Part shown: one piece after another, positions 16,505 to 24,902 of the stretch | How positions within the stretch are numbered: position 1 is the stretch's first letter | How the letters are laid out: every line of letters starts with the position of its first letter | Assembly (NCBI GenBank): GCA_947630485.1 | Contig: CANRHU010000009.1 | Span: 1-63,175 of the forward strand | Reading direction: 5' to 3' | Origin: an uncultured Lachnospiraceae bacterium | GTDB lineage: Bacteria > Bacillota > Clostridia > Lachnospirales > Lachnospiraceae | DNA: 63,175 bases | Notes under the pieces: generated by a model | Database searches by the model: none | What the model was told of the DNA's origin: nothing | The model's input: only the letters and a program-made list of their open reading frames with translations | Translations under genes and position numbers: made by a program

Positions 16505-17509
16505 TTACCCGACGATACCGGATCTCTCGATGCCTTCCACGAAGTACTTCTGGCAGACCAGATACAGAAGGATCAGCGGCACGATCGCCAGCATGGTGCC
16601 CGTATTGTTCATCAGGGAGACGAAACCGGGACTTACAAAATTCATGGAGCCGCCGTTGTTCTCGTAGAGCGAGTAGACGCCGACCGCCAGATTGCTTAAG
16701 GAGGAGGACATCACCTTCGTATTGTTTAAATACAGGGACGTATAGAAGGTGTCCGTCCACTGCCACACAAAGCCGAACAGGAACACGGTGACCATCATCG
16801 GCACGGCGCTGGGCAGCATAACCTGCACGAAGGTGCGCAGCTTTCCGCTGCCGTCCACAAACGCCGCCTCCTCCAGCTCCCTTGGCATCCCTTTGAAGAA
16901 CTGCCTCAGCATGTAGATATACAGGCCGTTGCGGATGCCCATGCAGGTGGCCGACTGAAGGACGAACGGCCAGTAGGTGTCGATCAGGTTCACGCTGGCT
17001 CCCGTCGTCGCCTGGAAGATTCCGAACACGTCAAAGAACCGGTACTTCATGAACAGCGGCAGCATGATGACCTGGGGCGGCACGATCAGCGACAGGATCA
17101 CGCACCCGAACAGGAGCTTCTTGAACGGGAAGCGGAACCGGGCGAAGCCGTAGGCCGTCAGCAGGCAGGAGCACAGCTGCAGAAGCGAGATTCCCACTGA
17201 CAGAACCGTCGTCCGGATCAGTACCGTCCAGTAATCCATGCCCTCGATCGCCATCTTGTAGTTATCCAGCGTGAAATGCTTGGCGATATACTTGACGCTG
17301 GAATCGTACAGATCCCGCTCCGCCATGAAGGACACGCACAGCTTCGCAAACAGCGGCTGCAGGATTACAAAGCAGATTCCGACGATGATGACGCCGCGGA
17401 CGACGGAGATCAGGAACCTCCCGACGCGGGCCGGCGTGATCTTCTTTTTGTTCTTCACAAAATCGGTATTCTTCCCGGATGCCTTCTTTTTCTCTTTATC
17501 TTTCATCAT
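16505..17509 (-). CDS. Carbohydrate ABC transporter permease (MalG type)
   Basis: CUT1 permease of 334 residues with a charged N-terminal extension (Lys-rich, to about residue 30) before the first membrane span. The docking loop is ELEEAAFVDGSGKLRTF. Overlaps the preceding permease gene by 14 bp, which implies translational coupling. Partner of 17496-18431 and probably of the binding protein at 14838-16373. No ATPase in the locus. Confidence 0.92.
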   Translation of the reverse strand: MMKDKEKKKASGKNTDFVKNKKKITPARVGRFLISVVRGVIIVGICFVILQPLFAKLCVSFMAERDLYDSSVKYIAKHFTLDNYKMAIEGMDYWTVLIRTTVLSVGISLLQLCSCLLTAYGFARFRFPFKKLLFGCVILSLIVPPQVIMLPLFMKYRFFDVFGIFQATTGASVNLIDTYWPFVLQSATCMGIRNGLYIYMLRQFFKGMPRELEEAAFVDGSGKLRTFVQVMLPSAVPMMVTVFLFGFVWQWTDTFYTSLYLNNTKVMSSSLSNLAVGVYSLYENNGGSMNFVSPGFVSLMNNTGTMLAIVPLILLYLVCQKYFVEGIERSGIVG

Positions 17510-18431
17510 AATAGAACACCTTCCTTGAAATCAGTCCGCCCACAATGATCAGGATCACGGCGATACAGATGAAGTAGATCCACGCCATCGCCGAGCCGTA
17601 TCCGTACTTGACATCCACGAAGATCGTATCCCGGATGGTAGTCATCATCTCGTTGGTCTCATTGGTAAACTGATCGATGATCGTATATACGCTGTTCACC
17701 AGAATCATGGAGCTGATCATGGGGAACGTGATCTTCCAGAAATTCTCCCAGGCCGTCGCGCCCTCGATGCTGGAGGCCTCGTAGAGGGACGGGCTGATCG
17801 ACTGGAGACCCGCCAGGAAGATCAGGATCTGCACGCCGCTGGCCACCACGATATCATAGATGCCGTTGACCGCGTCGGACAGAAATCCGATCACGCTGGC
17901 CGGCAGGTTCGTGTACTCGCTTAAGAACCTTGCCATGTTCAGAAACGACGCCATATCCTCCGCGCTCTCGCCGGTGGTGCTCAGCGTCTGCAGCAGCAGG
18001 TCGGAATTCTCCAGGCCCATGATGACGCCGCTGGTCAGGATCACCGGGAAGAAGAACACGCTCCTGGCGATGGCCCTTCCGTGGAACTTCTGGTTGATCA
18101 GCGTCGCCGCGAAGAAGCTGAAAATGATCACCAGCGGCACCTTCGCCGCCATCTGGCCGATGCTGGTCAGAAGCTGGAGGTTAAAGTCCGGATCGATGGT
18201 CAGGGCCCGCAGGTAATGCTCCAGGCCGTTATTGGCTGCCGGCTTTAGCACATACCCGGTGGACGACACCTCCATGTTGGTAAAGCTGAAGTGGATGGAC
18301 TCCACGATCAGCGGGAGGAAGATTCCAAAGAATCCGATGAGGAACGGCAGGATAAACAGCACGCCCGCGATCGCTTCCTTGCCGGTCAGGGACAATCTCA
18401 ATTTGCCGTTTCGCTTCTTGAAATAGTTCAT
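17496..18431 (-). CDS. Sugar ABC transporter permease (MalF type)
   Basis: CUT1 permease of 311 residues. Begins with a short basic N-terminus, then a span around AIAGVLFILPFLIGFFGIFL. The docking loop is SLYEASSIEGATAWENF. Starts 4 bp after the DUF5696-type gene and overlaps the next permease gene. The loop between the first spans (about residues 45-90) is longer than in classic MalF-type proteins of this size. Second transporter of the operon. Confidence 0.92.
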   Translation of the reverse strand: MNYFKKRNGKLRLSLTGKEAIAGVLFILPFLIGFFGIFLPLIVESIHFSFTNMEVSSTGYVLKPAANNGLEHYLRALTIDPDFNLQLLTSIGQMAAKVPLVIIFSFFAATLINQKFHGRAIARSVFFFPVILTSGVIMGLENSDLLLQTLSTTGESAEDMASFLNMARFLSEYTNLPASVIGFLSDAVNGIYDIVVASGVQILIFLAGLQSISPSLYEASSIEGATAWENFWKITFPMISSMILVNSVYTIIDQFTNETNEMMTTIRDTIFVDVKYGYGSAMAWIYFICIAVILIIVGGLISRKVFYYDER

Positions 18432-18435
18432 CTTC

Positions 18436-20967
18436 TCACTCCCCTTCCCCGGCGGAGGCTTTCACTACCGCGAAATCCCTTGCGCCGATCTCTGTTCCGT
18501 CAACCGTAACCTTATCCTTGCTGTAATTCACATACACGGTTGTTCCGCTCTCATAGGTTGTCTTTGTCACGCTGCCGTCCCGGCTGTGAGCCGTGATCTT
18601 CTGGTTCCCCAGGCCCGCGAGGGCTTCCTCCACCCGCTTGTAATCAGCGGCGGCCCGGTCAATCCAGTTGCCGTAGTGCACCGAGTACAGATAGTCGAAG
18701 TCGGTCTCATTGACCAGGGAATTGTCCCCGTAGATCCACTGGAAATGGAGTCCCGCGCCGGATTCCACGCTTTTCAGAAGCGTAGTCCGGTAATCGTCCG
18801 CCAGGTTGATGGCCTCGCCCGCGTAGGGGATCGAGCCGTGAAGGACCATCTCGTAGAACGGCACATCCTCGTCCAGGATCTGGTAGCCGTTGGAGCTCTG
18901 GGGCACGTTGATCATATAGTCCGTGTATTTCCAGACGTAATCGTTGCCGTTGTCTCCCAACATGGAATCCATCTGACCGGCCATCTTATCGAGGCTCTGC
19001 TGGTACAGCCCCATCGCCATCTGCCGGTCTGTGTAGCGGCTCTCCAGGAAATCGGAGTAGAGATAATTGCTGACGCTCCCCAGGTTCAGCCTGCGGATAC
19101 CGTATTTGCCGACGCCGCTTAGGATGCTGTCCGCGGTCTTATCCGCGTAATAAGGACTGATAAGGTCCGCCAGCTTCTCATCCAGGCTGTTGTCCGCGAA
19201 GAAGTAACTGTTCACCTCGATGTTCGAGTGGTCGAAATAGCTAGGCGCGTACTGGAGAGTGGAATAGCCGTCCAGCATCTTATCCTTGTAGACGTACTGC
19301 ATTTCCACCGTCATGTAGGTGTCCACGCCCTTGGAAGCCATATCCGTCTGGAACTTCTCCGCCGACACGCCGCCCTTTTTCAGGGAGGACACCGCTTTCT
19401 GCTTAAAGCCCGCCGTCCCGTGCATACCGCCGTTGGCCCAGCCGGAGAAGACGACCTTCTGGTTATCGACTCCCAGGCCCATCAACTGATCCGTGATCTC
19501 CTCGCTCTGAGCGAAGGTGGTCAGCGGCTCCACCGCGTCATACTTCACGCCCAGGATCGTCTTATATTTATTGATCGCGCCGATGTATTCGGCGAAGAAC
19601 GGAACCTCCGTCTCATCGCTCTTTGTCAGCACGCCGTTTCCTTCCAGATACTGCCGGTAGCAGTCCGCCATTCCGGAGTAATCCGCCTTCTCACCTGTCA
19701 GGAAGGAATAGCGCAGCCGGTAGGTCCCCGCAAACTGCGGGCTGGAGTACAGCTGATAACCGTTGGAGCCCACCATCTCACTTAGGGACGCCTGGCCGTA
19801 CTGGAGGTACTGGAAGCCCGCGTTCACCTGATTGTAGGAGGTGGTCCTTCCGGAGATATCCGCGGCCACATTGGCGTACGCCGCGCCGTCCTCGATAACG
19901 GCGAACAGCGCCTGATCCCCCGACTTCACGCCGAAGACCGGCATCTTGATCGTCAGCTTCGGATCGATCTCCGATTTGGTCTGCGTAAGCACCTGCTTTG
20001 TCTCGTCCTGGCCGTAGACCAGCGCCGAGTAGGAGGAGGCCGCCGTCTTGCCGTTGTTCAGATAGATCAGCGCCCCGCTTCCGTCCGGAACAAACAGGTA
20101 ACCGTCGTCAGCGGCCGTCGCCCCAAAGTAGGGAAGCACGTCGATCCGCACCGGATAGAACGCTTCGTTATACTCTACCTTTTCTGGATCGATGGTCACC
20201 ACCAGGTTCTTTCCGTCCAGCTGATACGTCATCGGAATGATGAACCAGGGATCGGAATTCTCCGATTCGCCGATGCCGCTCTCCTGGATATCCGCTTCCA
20301 GCTCCTCTGCCGTATAACCGGCGTTGATGAAATACTCTTCCATATCCTCCTTCAGGTAGTCGCGGACGCCGCCGCGGAGTACATAGAAGTTGGTCGTAAA
20401 GCCGGGATACGTCTCCAGGTAAGTGGCGATCTCATCGCTTCCCGTCGGATTCGTCAGTTCCACATATACGTAGTTTCGGTTGACCCTCTTCTGGTCGCCG
20501 GAATCCATCTGGTTGAAGTAGTACAGATACCTCTCCTCCGAGATCGCGTCCGGCAGAAGCATGGTTCCCACCGCGGCTCCGATCGTGTAGGTAACGGTCA
20601 CGCCGTTTTCGGTCTCTTCGATGGTAAACTGTTCGTCCTGGATACTGTCGTTAAAGTTGTCCATGGTACTGGACTGCACGTTCTCATTGTAGTACAGAAT
20701 CTGCAGCTGGCTCTTTAGAAGCCTCTGGTAAAAGGCGGAAGCAAATGTATCCTCGTCCTGCGGATTGGTGTACCAGACCTTGCCGGTCGCATTGTCCACC
20801 ACCGCCAGGCTGGTGTCCTTATCGTTCAGATAAAGGGTCAGGTATTCATTCTCCGCCACCTTATCCATGCCCTTCGGCGCATCCGCCGCGTACGCTTTCA
20901 GGGGCGCGGCGCCGAGAAGCAGTACGGCGGCCATGCAAAGCAGCCCGGTCCTTCTTATCTTCTTCAT
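18436..20967 (-). CDS. Secreted DUF5696-type protein
   Basis: 843 residues with a signal peptide (cleavage expected after about AYAAD, residue 28) and no lipobox or C-terminal membrane anchor. I believe this is the family named DUF5696, seen next to sugar ABC permeases in Firmicutes. The N-terminal third is beta-rich (YLTLYLNDKDTSLAVVDNATG). A central portion resembles a barrel-like glycosidase fold without recognisable catalytic motifs (VVFSGWANGGMHGTAGFKQK; GVDTYMTVEMQYVYKDK). The end carries KTTYESGTTVYVNYSKDKVTV, a pattern often seen at the ends of GH-like proteins that match glycoside backbones. It sits between YIP1 and the second permease pair, so an extracytoplasmic role in glycan handling is likely. 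Enzyme activity is not shown. Confidence 0.8.
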   Translation of the reverse strand: MKKIRRTGLLCMAAVLLLGAAPLKAYAADAPKGMDKVAENEYLTLYLNDKDTSLAVVDNATGKVWYTNPQDEDTFASAFYQRLLKSQLQILYYNENVQSSTMDNFNDSIQDEQFTIEETENGVTVTYTIGAAVGTMLLPDAISEERYLYYFNQMDSGDQKRVNRNYVYVELTNPTGSDEIATYLETYPGFTTNFYVLRGGVRDYLKEDMEEYFINAGYTAEELEADIQESGIGESENSDPWFIIPMTYQLDGKNLVVTIDPEKVEYNEAFYPVRIDVLPYFGATAADDGYLFVPDGSGALIYLNNGKTAASSYSALVYGQDETKQVLTQTKSEIDPKLTIKMPVFGVKSGDQALFAVIEDGAAYANVAADISGRTTSYNQVNAGFQYLQYGQASLSEMVGSNGYQLYSSPQFAGTYRLRYSFLTGEKADYSGMADCYRQYLEGNGVLTKSDETEVPFFAEYIGAINKYKTILGVKYDAVEPLTTFAQSEEITDQLMGLGVDNQKVVFSGWANGGMHGTAGFKQKAVSSLKKGGVSAEKFQTDMASKGVDTYMTVEMQYVYKDKMLDGYSTLQYAPSYFDHSNIEVNSYFFADNSLDEKLADLISPYYADKTADSILSGVGKYGIRRLNLGSVSNYLYSDFLESRYTDRQMAMGLYQQSLDKMAGQMDSMLGDNGNDYVWKYTDYMINVPQSSNGYQILDEDVPFYEMVLHGSIPYAGEAINLADDYRTTLLKSVESGAGLHFQWIYGDNSLVNETDFDYLYSVHYGNWIDRAAADYKRVEEALAGLGNQKITAHSRDGSVTKTTYESGTTVYVNYSKDKVTVDGTEIGARDFAVVKASAGEGE

Positions 20968-20980
20968 GTCTGCCCCCTTT

Positions 20981-21601
20981 CTACCGGAACCGAAGTTCCC
21001 GGTAAATCGTCATCACGAACGTCAGCATCTGCTGAATCACGTTGAAGAACAGCAGGCCGATGAACATCAGGATTCCCATAGCCACGATGGTAATCGCAAT
21101 GGTCACGATGGTCTTGGTGATCGAATACTGATGAATCGTCATGGTTCCCGTAAAGATCAGAAGCCCCGCCCACAGATAGCTGATGGTTCCCAGCACATAG
21201 TAGAAGGTTCCCTCGTCCGCCGTGATCATGTGGCTCATGACCACCATCGGCAGCCGGATCAGAATGATCGGAAGAAGGGCGTATCCGATGGCGATCAGGA
21301 TATCCTTCATCCGCCCCTTGCCCTCCATCAGGGAGGTGGTGCACCAGTTCGCCACGCACCAGAGCACATACACCAGAAGCACCGTGATAATGTCCACCAG
21401 CACGTTCAGCTCCGACAAGCGGTTCATGTTAAACAGAAAGCCGGTGTTCTGCTTCTCGATGGTCAGCGTCAGGATCGTCAGGGCCACAAATGTAAACGCC
21501 GCCGCGAGGCTCCCCTTATTCTCCCTGCGGATGCCCCAGAAACCGTCCAGGGGATGGGTGATCACATAAAACCCGTATTTTATCGTTTCGACATAAAGCA
21601 T
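20981..21601 (-). CDS. YIP1-family integral membrane protein
   Basis: 206 residues with about five hydrophobic spans (AAAFTFVALTILTL; VDIITVLLVYVLWCVAN; ILIAIGYALLPIILI; VLGTISYLWAGLLIF; TIAITIVAMGILMFIGLLFF). The pattern and the GY(A/S)LLP-type segment fit the YIP1/YckC-like group of small bacterial membrane proteins. Its start overlaps the end of the NHL/TPR gene by 22 bp, so the two are translationally coupled. A membrane partner for the NHL/TPR and DUF5696 proteins is suggested by the order only. Confidence 0.8.
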   Translation of the reverse strand: MLYVETIKYGFYVITHPLDGFWGIRRENKGSLAAAFTFVALTILTLTIEKQNTGFLFNMNRLSELNVLVDIITVLLVYVLWCVANWCTTSLMEGKGRMKDILIAIGYALLPIILIRLPMVVMSHMITADEGTFYYVLGTISYLWAGLLIFTGTMTIHQYSITKTIVTIAITIVAMGILMFIGLLFFNVIQQMLTFVMTIYRELRFR

Positions 21602-23052
21602 TTCACTTCACCTACCCATCTTCTGAATCTGAACACATAGTAGACAACCAGCGCAATCACGATGCCGAGTCCCAGCACCAGCATGGCCCTGCCGAAGTTC
21701 GCCTCCATCAGCTCCTTCCTGTAGTAGAAGAACGCCTTGGTGTAATACTTGCGGCTGTTGCCAAGCCTGAAATATTCCATGGCCTGCTTATACTGGCCCT
21801 CTGCCAGATAGGTCTTTCCCAAGCCGATGTAGGCCATCTCGTTGTTGGAGTTGCTCTGGATTACCGCCTGCCACTCCCGGTTGGAGCCCTCCGCGTCGCC
21901 GATGTCGTTAAGCCTTAAGGCGTCCAGAAGGTGGCGTCCGTAATCGGTGATCTCGAAGGTCAGGATGCTGCCCAGCGTATTGTCGAGCACATAGATCTTA
22001 TCCTGCCCGTCTCCCAGCGCCAGCGCGACCGGCTGCTGGACATTGCCCTCCTTGATGCCCTTCTTTCCGAAGGCGAAGAGCGAGTTTCCGTCATAATCGT
22101 AGGCGAAGATCTTGCCGCCTGCGCTGTCCAGGATGAAATAGCATCCGTAATCGGTGGCCGCCACGTCCACGAAAGTGGAGAAGGACCGGCCGTTTAAGTC
22201 TCCGCAGATCGCGTTGTTGCCAAGCCTCCTAAGCACGTCGGTGCCTGTCGGGTTCAGCCGCCTGACCATGTCGGCTCCCTGCATATGGTCTTCCTCGGAC
22301 AGGTTGCTGATGGTCGCGTAAATGAAGTTCTCGTCGTCCACGAAGATATCGCTGTATTCGGTGGGGATGATGGTCTCCATCCTGGCCTGCTGGGCCTCGG
22401 TGGAGAAATAATTCTTCCATATGTACTCGAAGGTGCTGACGCTGACCTCCGTAGCTCCCATGAAGCCCTGGAACACGCCGTCCTTGTCGAATTCCACCAG
22501 ACCCATGTTGATACCGTAGGCAATCACGTAAATCCGGTCGGAGTGATCCACCACCAGGCGGATCGGCGTGTAGGCCTGGGAAGCGCTGATTAAGTTGGTC
22601 ACCGGCCTGCCGATTTCGCGGACAAAATTCAGGTTTTCGTCGTATTCCACGATCCGACTGTTGCCGCTGTCGGCCACATACAGGTGGCCCGCGTCGGTGA
22701 CAAACACTCCCTGGGGCTGGTTGAGCAGATCCTCCGCCCCGTCCGCCGCCGTCACCTCCCGCGCCGTGCTGCCGTCCAGGTTCAGGATCAGAATCCTGGA
22801 ATTGCCGGTGTCCGCCACGTAGATATGGTCTTCGAAAATGCACATATCCTGCGGATACTTAAGGGCCGACCCGATCTGCGCCGTGGAAATGGAACCGTCG
22901 TACAGATAGGCGTGAGGCTGCAGCACCTCTTCTCCCCAGAAGTTGAAATTATAGGTCTCATACGGCATATCCGCCCGCGCCGGAAACGCGCCGGAGCTCA
23001 AAAGGCAGAGAGCCGAAGCAAACACCGCAATGGTTTTCTTTGTTTTCTTCAT
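21580..23052 (-). CDS. NHL-repeat protein with TPR and C-terminal membrane anchor
   Basis: 490 residues. Signal peptide to about residue 27, then a six-bladed NHL-type propeller (repeats such as PQDMCIFEDHIYVADTGN, PQGVFVTDAGHLYVADSGN and PVALALGDGQDKIYVLDN). A TPR-like helical stretch follows (about 380-450: EMAYIGLGKTYLAEGQYKQA), then one membrane span (LVLGLGIVIALVVYYVF) and a short basic tail. The propeller should face outward and be tethered at the C-terminus. No catalytic residues are evident, so a binding or scaffold role is likely. Upstream neighbour: MalG-type permease 12 bp away; downstream: YIP1 with overlapping start. Confidence 0.85.
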   Translation of the reverse strand: MKKTKKTIAVFASALCLLSSGAFPARADMPYETYNFNFWGEEVLQPHAYLYDGSISTAQIGSALKYPQDMCIFEDHIYVADTGNSRILILNLDGSTAREVTAADGAEDLLNQPQGVFVTDAGHLYVADSGNSRIVEYDENLNFVREIGRPVTNLISASQAYTPIRLVVDHSDRIYVIAYGINMGLVEFDKDGVFQGFMGATEVSVSTFEYIWKNYFSTEAQQARMETIIPTEYSDIFVDDENFIYATISNLSEEDHMQGADMVRRLNPTGTDVLRRLGNNAICGDLNGRSFSTFVDVAATDYGCYFILDSAGGKIFAYDYDGNSLFAFGKKGIKEGNVQQPVALALGDGQDKIYVLDNTLGSILTFEITDYGRHLLDALRLNDIGDAEGSNREWQAVIQSNSNNEMAYIGLGKTYLAEGQYKQAMEYFRLGNSRKYYTKAFFYYRKELMEANFGRAMLVLGLGIVIALVVYYVFRFRRWVGEVKCFMSKR

Positions 23053-23064
23053 TGTCCGCCCTCC

Positions 23065-23934
23065 TTACTCTTTGATGCCGGAAGAAGCCATGGTCTCGAT
23101 AATGTTGCTCTGGCTGATCATGAAGATCGTGATCGGCACAATCATCATGATGACCGCCACCGCCGCCGTCGCGCCGCTTCTGGCGATACCGGCCGCGGAG
23201 ATCTGGCTTAACGCGTACGGAAGGGTCTTGAGCTGCTCGCTGTAAATGTAGTTGGAGCCCTGCAGGTTCCACAGATCCTGGAAGCAGAAAATGATCAGTG
23301 TCAGCCAGGCCGGCTTCACCTGGGGCATTGCGATTCCCCAGAAGATCTTCCACTCGCTGGCTCCGTCGATCCGGGCCGCCTCCAGAAGCGTCGTGGGAAT
23401 CTGCTCCATGAACTGCTTCATCAAAAACAGGCCCAGGGGCTTCGCGATCGCCGGGATGATAAGGGACAGGTAGGTGTCCAGCCAGCCGATCCCGGACATG
23501 ATCAGGTAGTTGGGGATCGCCGTTACCTGGGTGGAGAACATCAGGGCCGTCACAATCACCCAGAAGATGGCCTTCTGTCCCGGGAAGTTGTGCTTGGCCA
23601 GGGCGTAGGCGCAGAGGCTTGCGATGATCAGATGCCCGAAGGTTCCGACCACGGTGATGAAGACCGTATTGAATATGTACCTTGTAAACGGCACCCACGA
23701 CTGGCTCATGAGCACGAACACGTCGTGGAAATTGTTGAGCGTAGGATTCCGGACCAGAAATCTGGGCGGGAATATGAACAGCTCCTCCAGCGGTTTCAAG
23801 GAGTTGCTGATCGCCAGGATTAACGGCAGCGCCATAAAGCACCCCATCGTGATCAGGATCAGCAGGCTTAAGAAATCGCCGGCCCTGGAATGGCTTTGTT
23901 TTGCTCTCTTCTTATGAAAAATCTTCATCGTCAT
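23065..23934 (-). CDS. Carbohydrate ABC transporter permease (MalG type)
   Basis: 289-residue CUT1 permease. The docking loop is TLLEAARIDGASEWKIF and the typical LFLMKQFMEQIP precedes it. Starts at ATG 23934, overlapping the stop of the partner permease gene by 4 bp (translational coupling). Together with 23931-24881 and the binding protein at 24903-27800 it makes the first importer of the operon. Confidence 0.93.
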   Translation of the reverse strand: MTMKIFHKKRAKQSHSRAGDFLSLLILITMGCFMALPLILAISNSLKPLEELFIFPPRFLVRNPTLNNFHDVFVLMSQSWVPFTRYIFNTVFITVVGTFGHLIIASLCAYALAKHNFPGQKAIFWVIVTALMFSTQVTAIPNYLIMSGIGWLDTYLSLIIPAIAKPLGLFLMKQFMEQIPTTLLEAARIDGASEWKIFWGIAMPQVKPAWLTLIIFCFQDLWNLQGSNYIYSEQLKTLPYALSQISAAGIARSGATAAVAVIMMIVPITIFMISQSNIIETMASSGIKE

Positions 23935-24881
23935 TTACCAATCCTTCCCAAGATGAGCTGAACCAGCTTGTTGCAGAGGATCATTACCATGAACAGCAGC
24001 GTGGCGATGGCGGAGGCGTAGCCCATCTCGAACCGGATCGTGCCGTAGTCGATTAAGTGGGACACCACCGTGTGGGCCGAGTAGTTGACGCTGGGAAATC
24101 CCGCCAGGGCCGCCAGCTGGTCGTGAATCGCGAAGGAGCTCGTGATCGTCATGACCGCGCCGAACATCAGCTGTTCCTTCATGGACGGCAGCGTGATGTA
24201 CCACAGCTCCTGGAAACGGTTCTTGATGCCGTCCATGTAACCCGCCTCGTAGAGGGAACGGTCCACGTTCTGCAGGCCGGCGATGAAGGACAAGAAGCCG
24301 GTGCCCATACTCATCCACAGCACCACGACGATCAGAATCGGCATGATGTACTTCTCATCCTCGAACCACAGGATCGGCCCGAAGATGGCGCCCAGCTTCA
24401 TCAGCCAGCCGTTGGCCAGGCCGTAGGTGTCGCTGGAGAAAATGTATTTCCATACGACGTATGCCTGTCCGGAGATCGTGGGCGCGTAGAAAATCAGGGT
24501 CATAAACGCGCGGATCTTGGAGTTCTTGATGTCGTTGATCATCCAGGCGATGAACAGGGCCAGAAAATATCCGATGGGACCTGTAATCACCGCGAAGAGG
24601 AAGGTGTTCTTCACGGCCTTTAGGAAAATCTCGTCGGCGAAGAACAGGTCGATGTAGTTCTTCCAGCCCACAAACCTCGGCGGTTCCAGGACGTTAAAGT
24701 AGGTGAAGCTCAGTCCCATGGAAACCAGCACCGGCACCAGGTAAAACATCAGAAACAGGATGCAGTAAGGGGCGATGAACAGATACGAGGTCTTGTTCTT
24801 CTTGATGCTCTTCCACAGAAGCTTCGCCTTGATCTTTCCGTAGTCCCACAGCATGGGAAACAGCTTTTCATTCTCTTTCAT
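23931..24881 (-). CDS. Sugar ABC transporter permease (MalF type)
   Basis: 316-residue CUT1 permease. A charged N-terminal stretch of about 35 residues precedes the first span (YLFIAPYCILFLMFYLVPVL). The docking loop is SLYEAGYMDGIKNRFQEL. Ribosome site AGGAGG before ATG 24881; 21 bp after the binding-protein gene. Partner of 23065-23934. Confidence 0.93.
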   Translation of the reverse strand: MKENEKLFPMLWDYGKIKAKLLWKSIKKNKTSYLFIAPYCILFLMFYLVPVLVSMGLSFTYFNVLEPPRFVGWKNYIDLFFADEIFLKAVKNTFLFAVITGPIGYFLALFIAWMINDIKNSKIRAFMTLIFYAPTISGQAYVVWKYIFSSDTYGLANGWLMKLGAIFGPILWFEDEKYIMPILIVVVLWMSMGTGFLSFIAGLQNVDRSLYEAGYMDGIKNRFQELWYITLPSMKEQLMFGAVMTITSSFAIHDQLAALAGFPSVNYSAHTVVSHLIDYGTIRFEMGYASAIATLLFMVMILCNKLVQLILGRIGK

Positions 24882-24902
24882 AGCGGTTCTGCCTCCTTCC
24901 TC

